The notes: generated from the sequence alone by a model not told the origin. A stretch of 64,000 nucleotides of DNA from Batrachochytrium dendrobatidis JAM81 (GCF_000203795.2 NW_006281100.1:805370-869369), one strand, 5' to 3'; shown: positions 39,051 through 51,557, counted from the first letter of the stretch. Numbers and translations are program-made.

Positions 39051-41092
39051 ATGTCAGAGGCAAAAGCGCGTTCGAAACCGTCTTCAGCTATGGCAACAAC
39101 AGCTCTAGTCAAATCCACAAAGGTTTCACAGCCTCGATCAAGTAACCGCCTTGGATCCTCTGCCAGTCCTAATAAGCTGGTATACGCTTACAAGCATCAG
39201 GCATCACCCATCATTTCTTTACAAACACCAAAAGAATCTAAAGGTAAAGTATTTTGAAATGGCAATTCTAAATTTGGCAATATAGCTCAAATCTTGATCG
39301 GCTTAACATTTAGCCATGTATTAAATTTACCAAGAATCGTTTGAAATGCATGCCACACACAGTGATATGAACATTACAGATTCACAATCAACAAAACCGC
39401 ATTTTGAACAGATCGATCTGTCTGTAAGTGATGTATTAGATTTGAAAAGGTGGTAATACATCGAGGATTGTGCTGTTTTAACATTATAACTCGCTGATTC
39501 GAAACAAATGAACAGGATACTAATGGAGTAGCCTCAAACACGCAGCAGGCACCATCAATCAAAGGATCAGCAAGACTTGAGGAAAATGCAAGTATATTGC
39601 CATCGAGCCATCCGAATATCAATGCTCATCCACCGGTATCGACTAGCTTGAGTGTGGATCAGACACAATCGCATTCATATCTCCAACTTTCTTCAACACT
39701 GGAAAAACGATCTGTAACTCGGCCAACCAGTGCTAGTGTACAGAAACAAAAAGGCTATAGTTTATTGCAGCGACCAGATGGGATCTCGTCAGGAGCGATT
39801 CCGTTGGCGTCCATGAATAGCTTAAATATGGGAAAACAGACTCTTGGATCGTCAGTATCTAAACAAGCAAGCAATAGTATCCAGCAACAGACATCGAGTC
39901 AGTCCTCACGACAACAGAAACTAAGCCAAGTCCCGGCTAACAAGAGTGTTCTCAAAACAGGAAACGCATCTGTATCTGCCAATTCTATTGCAACCAAGTC
40001 ATCAAGGCCTGTGTCTGCCATCCATTCAGACACATCTACAGCCTCTGCTTGGTCCAAGAGATATACTACTGCTGGTCCAGAAATATCGATTACTCAACCC
40101 ATCCTGGAATATGCTTCGGAGCAGCCGGCCGAAACCAACATTGGTATTCTGCAAGATTCGACCCAGCGACCAAAAACATCCCCAGCTACGTTTGGAATGG
40201 GTACGTTGATCGAAGGAGAAGCAGATCAGTTTAATGATGGATCCATGTCTACACCTGTATTGGGCGAGGCAGGCACTCTCAAGTCTCGTCCGTCTAGTTC
40301 TGCCTCGACTCAAGGACAGTCGACAGCCATGTCAAAAAAACCTCTTGTTACGGTAAGATTTAATGACAGTGAATCTTGGCTTTTCCAGCATTTTATTGCT
40401 ATCGGGAATAAACTATTGCAGTTTAGAAGCGAGACACTATTATTATTTTTAGGCTCGCTGCATTGGTTCAAACTATTACACATGAAATGCTTATATACTC
40501 AATGGTTGGATCAAATAGTGACTGATTCATTTTTTGTTGTGATTACAATAATAGAGACCTACCTCATCTCGATCTCGCCAGCCTAATGCAGAGCAGTCTG
40601 CACAAGATGATCTTGTCAAGTCTCTTCGCGACCAGATCTCTCAGCACCAACACGACAAGAGAGAACTCACATCGACCAACCAATCCCTGATGGATAAGAC
40701 TACAGTTCTTGAAAAGCGAGTCAAAGTACTTGAACAGCACGAGCAGCATTTAATCAAAGAAAAGGAATTGGCACTTCGGGATTTAGAAAACCATAGGCGT
40801 GCTGGAGCAGGTGAGCGCACAAGTGTGGATACACTTCGTGCACAAATTGCTGAAGAGCGGGCACAAAACGCATCGCTGATTGTTCATAACCGGTGAGTTG
40901 ATACTGTTGACAAAATAGTGTTTTAAACCCATTTTAATTAATGTTATTTACGTATGGCTTTTGGCCGAGTAACTTGATAGCTCGCTCAAAACACAAATCT
41001 ACGAGCTTGAAACAGTAATAGAGACATTAATGCAAACCGCACCACCAGATGCAGCACGGCAGGCAGCAGCGGCACTCAAAGGTATCTCCTAA
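39051..41092 (+). CDS. Unknown protein with disordered N-terminus and C-terminal coiled coil
   Basis: Five exons, 39051-39243, 39335-39423, 39516-40352, 40555-40892, 40981-41092, give 522 aa with matching phases. The first ATG (39051) is used. Residues up to about 370 are Ser/Gln/Thr-rich and low complexity; residues from about 385 form a coiled coil (VLEKRVKVLEQHEQHLIKEK, LRAQIAEERAQNASLIVHNR). I recognise no family. It is tail-to-tail with the PPP1R36-like gene and near other flagellar genes, so a cytoskeletal role is possible but unproven. The last exon reads AALKGIS then stop; a further splice at GTATCT (41082) cannot be excluded. Confidence 0.6.
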
Positions 41093-41415
41093 TATTTGAG
41101 CCAACACTTGACCAATGATTACCCATACCTATTTGATGTGTTACATTTCAATTCATGTATGCCATACACTTGCAATTTGACACGATACATTGACCATGAC
41201 CTTGAAATCATTTCTATACACTTTACCGTTGCTTTCCATCAATAAATATATAATCAATATTCTAGTCTATAACCACTATTTGATCTCATAAAGTGTATAA
41301 TCGCGAATACAAGATAAAGGGTATATAATTATATTTGAATTGTTGCCACAGCATATCATTGAAAATATATCAAGATCTAACAAGGCTTAGTCAAGCACAC
41401 TATTCATGATTCCAG
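41093..41415. other. Tail-to-tail spacer
   Basis: AT-rich 3' flanks of two converging genes; no feature seen. Confidence 0.55.
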
Positions 41416-43467
41416 TCACCCAACTACACTACTGATTGCTTCTGGACGCGACTGGACAAACAAAAATCGTTGAACAGGTGGCAGCGTTTCATTTGCTAAA
41501 GGTGATCGAAGCATTCGCACATCGTTGAGTGATATTCTTCTATAATGCATATCAGCACAACCCAGCAACATGCAGTTAGCAGTGTTTGACAAGAATCAAA
41601 ATTTGGAACAGTAATATAGTCGCAAGACATACTTGTGTCGGGTATCCACTGTATTTGGTCTAGAATTTAATGCAAGAGTGTTTATATCACTAGATACCCT
41701 GCTACGGCCTCTAACGGAAGAAGAAAGGGTTGAACCAGGATGACCAGAAGAATGAGCAGCACCAATCCCTTCAGTAGATGAAAGTTGCATAAAATTAGAG
41801 CTAGTATCCAAGCTTGCATGCATGGGTTTTAATTTTTGATTGTGTCGTGATGTTCCAACATAGTTTCCCCATTTACCGACACCACCCATACGTGGTAGTG
41901 ATGATGCATGTGTATTTTTACAACGGCTGTTTTGGTTATGTTTGAGTGCTGAACCTAGTGGATCAAACGATTGATTGGATGGCAAGTCTTGCATTCCATC
42001 ATGCAACTTTTTTCCACACGGCAAAGATGACGAGTCTCTACGATTTAAGTTAATAAAGTGTAGCATGCCCATGCTTTCAAGTGGGTTGTTAGAGTGACCT
42101 TGAAGTGTGCCGTTTTTATTAGAGCACGATTGCAAATCACGTATAGCAGAAATAAATTGCTGCTGAATCGGATCAATCATGGTTTTTGTTGGAAGCGTTG
42201 CAAACAATGGTGATCGAAATAGAAAGTTTAATTCGTGATCAATGACTTGATCGAGTGAATGTGCCGACAGGGTAGACTTTACAAAACTAATTGCAATGTT
42301 ATATATTCCCTAAATGTGCACAATACATATTTATTTGTAGTGCCTTGTTAATGATTGTCGACATGATTAGATATTCAACGCTTACCTCGAAATGATATCT
42401 TTCTTTGGCTAAACCATGCGATTTTCGAGAGTTGTATAGTAGTAGAAAGCAATACGACAATGAAAAGTTGTGTAATTTGGTTTTTGTTTCATGGCAAGCA
42501 TCTGCACTTGAGATGCCTTCTATTGAGAAAAGCTCTTGCCTATAAAACAAACCAAATAAGCATCAAGCCATTTAAATTCAGTAAAATATTGGAGATAAAA
42601 TAGTGCAAAAAGATGCATTCTACTGGTTAAAATATCATTAAACAATCCTACTTTGAAATTTCATTTACTTGGCGAATGAATGCTGGAGGAACATTGTTCC
42701 AAGACTTGGATGCTTGCTCTTGAGCTCGTACAAGCTGCTCACGAATAAATGCTTGCACAAAAAGCACACCTGCTTTTAGAAAATTTTCAAACTCGATCGA
42801 GTCGAGGACTTTTTGAAGTTCCCGATTAGGTTTTATCGCATGGGTGATCACTGCTTCACCTATTCTTCAAAAGCATAGCATCATCAATAGTTTAAAGTGT
42901 ATTTATATTGATAATCTATACGACTGGATTATATATGCGCCATGTACTTACGAATAAAATGGTCGATATCAAACTGCTTTGTGTCTATAACCAAAAGGCG
43001 TGTAGGTTGCCTATCAGTGTTGAAATAGCAGTCGAGATGATCTGATTAAATAGGGTTTGATGTATCACTTGTATTTGCAGCTAAAGCATCATCAAACAGT
43101 ATAATATATGGAATTGATGCTGGATTACCTACCGCACTTCAATTGGAGTAAACATGTTTTTGGAGTGGGAAATGATTGGTGTTGTTGGTACTGAAGGACG
43201 CGACCCATATGCATCTAATTGCTCCAAATGTAGTCCACTAACAGTTTCCAGAACGCATGGCCAGTTACAAAGTGTCAGAATACTCTATTATTTTGATCCA
43301 GAGTTTAAAGCGACAATACTCAACTCTTTAAACGATCCTGTGCCTTTACGAGTCGCTATGCTTGGTGGTTTTACTGATTGCTTGCGACTTTTTGTGTTTG
43401 TAAAGTATTTACTTGGTTCCAATTGGCTTACACCTGTCTGGGAAAACGATACGGATGATCGTCTCAT
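41416..43467 (-). CDS. PPP1R36-like protein (protein phosphatase 1 regulatory subunit 36 family)
   Basis: Seven exons (transcript order) 43375-43467, 43133-43284, 42952-43010, 42652-42859, 42386-42539, 41633-42309, 41416-41539 give 488 aa in one frame. The central region matches my knowledge of PPP1R36: DTKQFDIDHFIREAVI, LDSIEFENFLKAGVLFVQAF, KLHNFSLSYCFLLLYN, then ERYHFEGIYNIAISFVKSTL and HELNFLFRSPLF. The N-terminus has RRSSVSF, close to the RVxF docking motif for PP1. The C-terminus is basic and disordered. In animals this family is testis/sperm-linked, consistent with flagellar neighbours. The first intron (43285-43374) is the weakest junction. Assignment is by pattern memory and should be searched. 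Confidence 0.6.
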
Positions 43468-43829
43468 GGCTGTCAAGAGTAGTACAACGAGCAAAAGTAG
43501 CTGTTTCAGAATGGCGAGTTGAGTTGCAAAGCACGTTTTCAATTAACTTGTGCAGGGAAATTCATTGGCCACTGACTAAACATGTAAGCGTGTGTAGGCT
43601 TGCATATTATTCCAACCCCATTATCCAAAAAATATAAAAACGAGATTTTAGTGTGCAATATACATTTTTGTATTTTAAAAATGTCATTTTAATCAAATGT
43701 CGCCAGATGTTAGACTGGAAACCCTTGCAAAGTTAAAAAAGGTATGAAAACATGGCAGAAAAACAAGACACGCAGAATGTATGCAAACAGAGAGAGACTA
43801 CCAAGTACTGTAATATAATGAAGATGTGA
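43468..43829. other. Intergenic spacer
   Basis: 362 bp between two minus-strand genes: promoter of the PPP1R36-like gene and 3' flank of the SH3-PX gene. Nothing specific seen. Confidence 0.5.
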
Positions 43830-45161
43830 TCATTGGGAGACTGCTTGCGTTCCAGCGCGGAACAGTTGTGAAAAAAATCCGCCAGTGCTACGTTTTCGTT
43901 GTTGCATGTGTTGTTGAGCAAGCAGATTTTGCTGGTGTTGGTTTTGCAACTGATAGTGATGCTGCAATTGGTGGTGTTGTTGGGAATACATACGCTGTGA
44001 TGCAGTTAGCGGGAGATTGCTAGAGACATCTTGCTCTTCGCGCTGTATAGTCCATGGACAGACCTCGTGAATTTTACCCTGCTGGTTGAGGCCCTTGCGC
44101 TGACATGTATCATCAAATCCAGAATCACGACGAATATGTGACTGATGGAGCATTGCAGCCTCTGCCTCGGACTGTGGGTGGAAAAAACTTGAAACTACGG
44201 TAGGCATATTGGGTTCATTGGCAGACGATGAAACCCCATTTGCACGCCAAGGGTAAGAGATCAAGGTGTTTAAATAAATTTCCAATTTTTGGACCTTTGT
44301 GGCAGGATCCAGGAGTTGATAAGAGCTAGAAAAAGGAGATTCGGGAAGCGAAACGGTAGGACATTGACAGACAATCTGTCGATGCAACTCAACCAAGTCG
44401 GTGGTGGAGCGAATCATCACATGGCTACAAGCACCGCGAATTACTTTGATTCTAAACTCATCGCCAGTAGTGCGTCCAGTAGCACGAACAGACATGACGT
44501 CGGCAAAGATGACATGAGGCTGAAAGCGCAAGAGAGTAGCCCATTCTGCAGAGATCTGAAACCCCTGCTTATGATTGGAGTTGGGCTGAGAGCGAGGGAT
44601 GGCAGCATCTCTGACTCTGTCCATAGTACTCGATGTAAAGTGAGTAGCATTCTTGGCTGGCACAGCTGGAGCTGGTGGTAATGACACATGTGCTTCAGCC
44701 ACAGTGGCTGCCATGGACTGTGGCACAATAGCAGCCTGTGGCGAACTGCGCTTTGCATGAGCCTGAGGGTATGCGGCAGTCTTGGCCGCAACCTGAGTTT
44801 CTGACTGAATCTGCATTTGGTCGGAGTTGGCCGCATTGGATTCATTTTTCTTGGATGTTGTCTGAGCAACCGCGGATTGGCGTTGACGGTCCGTCTTCTG
44901 TGAAGTAGACTGGCTAGGAAGACCATTGTCCCTGCTCATCAGATCAACCTCTTGGAAATAGCGGATGGGAACCATGCCTGATACAGCAGTGCGAGCAAAA
45001 GGAGTCGCATACTGGGTAGATACAAAGTAGACCCCACGCTCACTGTCAGCAGAAAGAGCATAAAACGGCTGTCCTTTGCGGAATGAGAGCAGATGTGGAG
45101 ACGGAGAAATGTAATCGGCAATAGCCTTGATTTTGAAAATAGTGGATGCAAGTGCAGGCAT
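43830..45161 (-). CDS. SH3-PX domain protein (Bem1/Scd2-related scaffold)
   Basis: Single exon, 443 aa, start ATG at 45161. The N-terminal SH3 domain covers about residues 8-72 (KAIADYISPSPHLLSFRKGQ, YFVSTQYATPFARTAVSGMV with the final VPIRYFQEVD). A Ser/Ala/Pro/Gln-rich linker leads to a PX domain at about residues 215-305 (FADVMSVRATGRTTGDEFRI, STTDLVELHRQIVCQCP). The C-terminus is Gln/His-rich (QQHHQLQHHYQLQNQHQQ). SH3 plus PX in this order recalls the yeast polarity scaffold Bem1, which binds phosphoinositides and Cdc24, but only one SH3 is present and no C-terminal PB1 domain is seen. Role at the cortex is therefore an inference. Confidence 0.8.
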   Translation of the reverse strand: MPALASTIFKIKAIADYISPSPHLLSFRKGQPFYALSADSERGVYFVSTQYATPFARTAVSGMVPIRYFQEVDLMSRDNGLPSQSTSQKTDRQRQSAVAQTTSKKNESNAANSDQMQIQSETQVAAKTAAYPQAHAKRSSPQAAIVPQSMAATVAEAHVSLPPAPAVPAKNATHFTSSTMDRVRDAAIPRSQPNSNHKQGFQISAEWATLLRFQPHVIFADVMSVRATGRTTGDEFRIKVIRGACSHVMIRSTTDLVELHRQIVCQCPTVSLPESPFSSSYQLLDPATKVQKLEIYLNTLISYPWRANGVSSSANEPNMPTVVSSFFHPQSEAEAAMLHQSHIRRDSGFDDTCQRKGLNQQGKIHEVCPWTIQREEQDVSSNLPLTASQRMYSQQHHQLQHHYQLQNQHQQNLLAQQHMQQRKRSTGGFFSQLFRAGTQAVSQ

Positions 45162-46182
45162 TGTGAAGTACAAGTCGTAAAGTTAAAAGATGATTTCTGG
45201 ATTGAGAAAAAGGTTGGTCTTTAAGAATCAAACTGCGATTGGAAAGGTTATAGCAGAACGTCGGAGTTGATACTGATCAAATTGTCGGATTCGAAATTTA
45301 ATATATAGTTGAGGTGATCCAAGACAAAGTGTGAGCAGATGTAATAACAGCTAAATAGACAAGTCTGTTTATGTAGTGGATTTGTATGACTGGGTTGATG
45401 CCGGGTATACACAATATGGAAAGATGATAGAAATGACGATCCTTTTATCATGATGGTTTGTTTATTCAAAGTGTGCCTCTTGGTGTTGGGCCACTGAGCT
45501 TGTGCCTTTGTTGTATTGTAGTGGAGCTCTTGAGCCCACGGAAATGCATTGATGAGGCACTTGCTACGAATCCCAACTATCTACAAATGACTTATGGTCT
45601 ACCGCATAGCACTGTTACCCTGCTATTGCTTGACGGTGCCTCTTATTATGAATATCATCTGCGACAAATGCTTTGACTTGCTACATATGCTTTGCAAATC
45701 TATTGACTTCACTTTCATTTTGACCCTCGTCATGCTGACTTGCTACACATACATCATACCTGATTATCTTTTTTTCAACTCTCCAGCCTCTAGTGCACCC
45801 TTCTTTCTGCAGCTCAAGATAAAAGGGTTAGGGACTCTGAAAAATATTTATATTCAATAGCCCAATTTATTGTGTTTCGGAAATATTAATAGCATCAAGC
45901 AAGCTGCAATAGCAGCCTTTCGGAAACGTGAATTCTCCATTTGTAAAACTGCACGGTTGTTTTAGGTTAATATAGACTCTACTGGTCGAGAATCAAAGCT
46001 CTTTCGTCATAGCAGAACCAAGATCGGCGAGTAACCGCTAGACCAAATGAGTGACGTCCTGCATTCAATCAAGAAGAGCAGCAGGTCGCCCGACAAACTG
46101 ATCGTGTCAACAAGTCAGATTGTCGCCACGGCATAGGAGATATAAGCAATAGGTGTTCATGCCATTCAAGTCAGTACTTTTC

Positions 46183-46460
46183 TTTAAGCCGAAATTGGGT
46201 GGCCAACATGGAAATAACGGCTGTTGTATTCCCGAGACATGCAACCTTTGTTTTCTTTGGCTAAAATGTGAGCATATCTGTGCAATATTAGAATACAACA
46301 AATACAAGTTTGATTAAAATAGTCACTCAATATCTGAATTGCAATGGATAAACTTGGTGATCGTGCAATGTATGACTATACCAAAGGGAGGAGGGGATAA
46401 TCTCAGTTTAAAACTACAGCTTAATTTTGTGTGTCATATAGAGGTTATTAAGGGATCTGT
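46183..46460 (+). repeat. Diverged dispersed repeat X, copy 2
   Basis: Direct-orientation match to 37858-38115. As in copy 1, it is followed closely by a TIR element. Confidence 0.65.
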
Positions 46461-46517
46461 AAATGCTTTTATATTTTAGAATTTTCCGAACAATAACTAA
46501 AAGGATACTTGACATTC

Positions 46518-46844
46518 ATTTGATTCTAGACAATACACCATTTCACAAGACTACAAATTGACTGATTAGACATGGCTTGCCAGCCGTTCAACAAACAGTC
46601 ATGTCGCGAGGTATAGAGTTCCATATTGCCTATTCCTAAACCCTGATGGCAATTGCTTGAATAAGGAATGGTTTTGTAGGGCGGGCGATCCCATACACAG
46701 GAAGAATTGATAATGTTGAATAAGCAGCCAATGTCTAGTAGGAAAACGGAACGAATATTTAAGCATTGTTTATTCCAAAGCAAAACAGTGCGAGATAAAT
46801 ACTAGTTCCATTTTACGTGAATACGGCTGTAATCCATATTTTCA
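46518..46844 (-). mobile_element. TIR element copy B, truncated, inverted
   Basis: 327 bp that read the same as 38366-38692 on the opposite strand, as far as I can compare by eye. It has one terminal inverted repeat (near 46807-46827) and lacks the other end present in copy A. Confidence 0.85.
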
Positions 46845-46909
46845 ATCATTTCACTGTCAAACTATTATTCAGTACTTACCATTTGCAAGTGAAAGTACTT
46901 GCATAAAGC

Positions 46910-49562
46910 ATGAACCCAATCATGAAAACTTCACCAACTACAGAGTTGCATCAACCAAAAACAACTGCAACTGGTCCTCTTCATGCAAAAAACACTCGCT
47001 TCTTCATCGATGCCATAACAGGACGCACAGTTCTCCTTCGAGGTGTCAACCTATCTGGCAGTGTAAAGCAACCTTACACGCCTCGCTTGCCATCACATTC
47101 ATTTTTAACTGAAGAGTTTTTTGACCATCGCAATATATCTTTTGTGGGAAGGCCCTTTCCTTTGGATGAGGCTGACCAGCACTTTGCTAGACTGCATTCA
47201 TGGGGATTCAACTTTTTAAGATTTAATACAACTTGGGAGGCTATTGAACATGCTGGGCCGTAAGTATTATTGCAAATGTTTGCATATTCATCATATCACT
47301 GTAGCAATGGATAGATATACAAATCCATATAGTATAGCTTGTAGCTGATATTTTTTCAATTTATTGTCTATTCCGCAATACCCAAACTATAGAGGAATAT
47401 ACGACCACGACTACATCAATTATGTTGTTCAAATTCTACTTGTAGCCAAGCGGTATGGATTTCGCGTATTCATTGACCCTCATCAAGATGTATGGTCTCG
47501 TCATTGTGGTGGATCGGGAGCACCTGGATGGTCACTGGATCTAGTAGGTCTCAACCCTCGCAACTTTGCTTCAACCAATGCTGCAATTGTCCAGAACTTA
47601 TACCCTGATCCTGCCCACTATCCCAAGATGATTTGGGCGACTAATTACTACAAACTGGCTGCAGCAACAATGTTCACCTTGTTCTTTGCCGGCCGTATAT
47701 TTGCACCCAACTGTCTTGTATCGGGTGTAAATATTCAAGACTTTTTACAATCGCATTATTTGGGTGCGGTGACTGCTCTAGCTAAAGCCATCCACGCTAC
47801 GCCTGGGCTTGAATCGGATGTAGTGGTTGGGTATGATACGCTCAATGAGCCGTCATCGGGATATATTGGCTGCGAGGATATTACTAAGCTTATGGAGTCA
47901 CAAGAGCTGCGAAAAGGCTTGACCCCTACTCCGTTGCAAACCATGCTTCTTGGCGCGGGCATTGCATGCCAAAACGTTCAGGTCTGGGACGTAGGCTCAT
48001 TTGGTCCAACCTGTGTGGCCACCCAGACTGTTGATCCTCACGGTATCCGAGCATGGCACGACAACATACCTTGTATTTGGGCCGACCATGGTGTATGGGA
48101 TCCGCTCTCTCATACTGTTCTCAAGCCCGATTACTTTTCCAAGCATCCTACAACAGGGAAGCACATTAATTTTCTCACTGATGCGTGGATGCCCTTTATC
48201 CAGAAGTTTGCCACCGGAATTCGCTCTGTCCATTCTTCTGCTATTATTTTTGTCGAGCCTCCTGTGAATGCCTATCCACCGAGTTTTTCCTCGAATGGAG
48301 AATATGGCAGCAACTCTTCGACCCACGCCCTTGACGGACCATTGTGCTTTGCTCCACATTGGTACGATGGGCTCACTCTCATTACCAAGCATTTCAACAC
48401 GTGGTATGGAGTGGACTATCTCGGGTTTTTGAGAGGCCAGTATTCAAGCATAGCTTTTGCAGTGCGATTTGGAGAAGCAGGCGTCAGATCGACATTTAAA
48501 AGTCAATTGAAACTGTTGCAGCAAGAGGGTTTGGATCAAATGGGAAACTACCCTTGTGTAGTGGGTGAAATTGGAATTCCATATGATATGGATAACAGGC
48601 ATGCATATCTTACTGGTGACTATTCGGCCCAAATCCAAGCTCTTGACGCCAACATGAATGCCCTTGAACGGAATCTGATGAATTTCACATTGTGGAACTA
48701 TTGTTCTGACAACAACAATTTGTGGGGAGATCAATGGAATGGAGAAGATTTGAGTATTTGGGCACCGCCCATAGCAATGGTGGTCGCAAAAGAAGTAGAG
48801 AAACACATGTATGACTCGGAAACGAAAAGTAATTTGACTGCCGACGTGTCAACAACTGCTAGCAGTAGCAGCAAAGTAGAGACACTTACTTTTAATACTG
48901 ACGGTGTGGTAGACCCATCATCCAGCAAGTCAGCTCTTTTGGCAGATGAGTTTTATTCTGGAGCTCATGAGGGATCTACTTTGCTAGATGCAGGAGCACG
49001 TGCACTTACAGCATTTACTCGCCCGTTTGCTATTCAAACTCCAGGCACGCCCATTGCTCAAGATTTCAATCTGAACCTAAAACAGTTTGTATACACGTTT
49101 GAGCATAGTGTAGATACTACAGGGGCGTGGATTGGCGATCCTAGGCTTTTTATGAACAAGGGTGAAAATGCCACTACAGAAATCTATCTCCCTCGTGTAC
49201 ACTTTTTCAATGAAATAGCTGACAAAGTTCGAGTGGTCCAAGTTTGGGTGTCCCATGGCGTATGGGACATCAAACCCAATTTGCAACGTTGTATATGGAG
49301 TTGTGGATGCAAACCCTCCTCGACGCTTAAAACTTCGAATCTGGATGGCGATGATATGGATGAAAGTCGTGGAGTGATTCAACACACAATCCGCATTTCG
49401 GCTATTTCGCGCAGCATCGCTTCTCATTTGGATGAAAAAGTACAGGCGTCATCTGGAAGTAAATTGGTACTGTTTGAAGAAGATCCAGAACAGGGTAGGG
49501 CAATTAGGAGCATCGAAGACGAGGAGTCTATGGAGCTGTGCCCTCAGTGCAACGTTATGTAG
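46910..49562 (+). CDS. EGH1: GH5 steryl-beta-glucosidase / glucosylceramidase-related hydrolase
   Basis: Two exons, 46910-47259 and 47393-49562, give 839 aa. It resembles the fungal GH5 subfamily that includes yeast Egh1 and EGCrP2, which remove glucose from ergosteryl glucoside or glucosylceramide. Landmarks: [54 protein letters not shown] with the acid/base Glu (about residue 267), and [10 protein letters not shown] with the nucleophile Glu (about residue 509), then [18 protein letters not shown]. No signal peptide is seen, so it is probably intracellular. The C-terminus ends with cysteine-rich [13 protein letters not shown]-element end lies in the promoter. Exact substrate (sterol or ceramide) cannot be told. 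Confidence 0.88.
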
Positions 49563-49805
49563 CTCGTTAGATGAACGTTAGCTCGGGCTTAAATGATTCG
49601 TATCATCCGTCTTGTAACCCAACTGTCATTCTCATTTTGCAAGACCTAGAATTTTGGCCAATCATTTTTTTCAATATCTTAATCAAATAAAAGTCTAATT
49701 CAAAAGAATGCGAATTCATTTAGTAGATGGTGAGATTTCAAGATTGTAAATCAAAATACACCCAAGGTCCTATTTGTACTATGTATCTGTACCTCGGACA
49801 GGGTA

Positions 49806-51557
49806 CTATAACTGGACATAATTTCCTGGAAACTATAAACGACTCAGTTAGCATTCAATTGTATTATCAAAATGTAGTACGACAACTTACTTCGCCCTTG
49901 CGACCATCACATTCGCCTTCCCACCAGCTTTCAGTACTATCTGTGCGCTTAGTAACAATGACAATATCATCCTTCTTGAAACTCAGATCGGTCGGCTGCT
50001 CTCCATTAAAATCATACAGAGCGCGAGCAGCAAGTACACGAGGAGGAAGAACAGGAGGGATTGGAGGTGGCTTGCGTAAACCAGTGGAAGTTGTAGGTGT
50101 AGCAATATATCCGGGGGTAGGTGGCGAAACTTTAGAAGAACCGACTGGTCCTCCATAAGTATACGCTGGCAGATTACTAGAGTTATGAATGGGTGCCGAC
50201 ATAGGATTGGCCGTGTTTAATTCAGAGCCTTGTGGCATCTGTGGATTAGAAGCAGCTACACGTCTGTCCAAAGCACGATACAACACTTGAGCTGCATTTG
50301 GCTTCATGACTGATCCCGAAAGAATCTCGCGAGGAGTATGACGAGCATTATAAAAGGATGCATTGGTTTCTTTTCGTTCGACAATAACAGATCCTTCAAT
50401 AGAAACTCCAGCAAAAAGTCCTTTTGTTTTTGAGTACGAGTATATAGCAGCTAAACATCCAATGGCTCCACTTGCTTCAGCGTTTCTACCAAAAGGGCCA
50501 GCAGCAACTTTGCAATTCAAATTTGTGTTAGTAAAGCTTACGGTTTAATTGCGTTGTGATTGCAATACAGTTGACATCGCACCAACAAGCTTCCAAGCTA
50601 CATACCTGACAGATTTCCACCAATAGTGACATTTCCACCCATACTAAATGCACGAACCGCATCATCGGTATTTAAGATGATAACAAAATCGGTGATTTCC
50701 GCACCAATCTGTCCTCCAACACCCTATATACATGCATGTTCAGTTCCAAAACAAAATTAGTACATCAGATAGTCCCAGCAACAAAGGATATAGACATACC
50801 ATTCCAGCAGTGCCCTGATTTTGAAACCGAAGCAGATTCATAAAAGTTTAGTAAACAGAAGCTCAATTAGCAAAAAGGTTGAAATTACACAATTGCATCC
50901 TAAACGAAAAACAGTTGTTGGTCTTACGATAGCAGACGGTGCAGACCAGGCTGTAAAACATATCAAACAACATATAGATGAGTAAAAGCAATACAAGCAG
51001 ACTAATATATGGCTAGTCTGCCACTTTCAACAGATGCAAAGTATCAACAAACCAATAAGCTTCAAGCTCATTTTTGTTACGATCGCCAATAATTATAGCC
51101 AGCAAAAACAGACAACTTACATCCATCAGCGAGTCTATCCGTTGTAGCAAAGAATAACAGCACCATGTGAACATTGTTTCAATACCGAAACAAACAACCA
51201 ATTAGTAACAAGACAATTCAGCAAGTCCGTAATAAAGCAATCCATATGGCTCACTTGGCAACAACAAGACCACTTCCGCCCCGTCCAGAAAAGATGAATC
51301 CTGCTTTGATGACAGTGATGATGGCAACTCCCTTGGCATTCGCTAGTTAGAAAGTTAGCATGCTGTTGTATCAATGCAGTTGGCAAGATTCTGGTTAGTT
51401 TGCATTAATGATTCTTACCCAGAATATGAGTGGGAATAAGCTGGTCAGGACCTTTATTTTTCTCGGGTTTAACAAAGTGGTCGATGATATTAGCGCATTT
51501 GCGACACTCGGTAGTGATGTCTGTAGGAATAGGCGAGTTGACACTAAAGGACACCAT
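49806..51557 (-). CDS. LSB3: Ysc84/Lsb3-type SYLF + SH3 actin-binding protein
   Basis: Cortical actin patch protein family (Ysc84/Lsb3/Lsb4, SH3YL1). Eight exons (transcript order) 51419-51557, 51255-51342, 51121-51134, 50928-50950, 50800-50814, 50606-50723, 49891-50507, 49806-49832 give 346 aa in perfect phase. N-terminal SYLF domain: TECRKCANIIDHFV, IPTHILANAKGVAIITVIKA, FIFSGRGGSGLVV, the micro-exon part AKLADGSWSAPSAIGTAGM, GVGGQIGAEITDFVIILN. C-terminal SH3 (about residues 288-346): ARALYDFNGEQPTDLSFKKD, TESWWEGE, FPGNYVQL. Exons 3-5 are 14, 23 and 15 nt; the last exon has only nine codons. The symbol marks the family; I cannot choose between LSB3 and YSC84. Confidence 0.92.

Larger units (their letters stand above)
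45162..46909. other. 1.75 kb repeat-rich divergent intergenic region
   Basis: Separates the SH3-PX gene (-) and the steryl-glucosidase gene (+). The left 900 bp holds short frames with no recognisable protein; the right part holds repeat X2 (about 46183-46460) and the truncated TIR element copy B (46518-46844). The latter ends about 65 bp upstream of the glucosidase start. Confidence 0.6.

Noticed and set aside
43154..43522. 122-codon plus-strand ORF starting with ATG
   Set aside because: It is antisense to exons of the PPP1R36-like gene, whose minus-strand exons join in phase and resemble a known family.
46026..46060. tRNA-like A-box on the minus strand (TGGTCTAGCGGTTA)
   Set aside because: No matching B-box or acceptor stem; the rest cannot fold into a cloverleaf.
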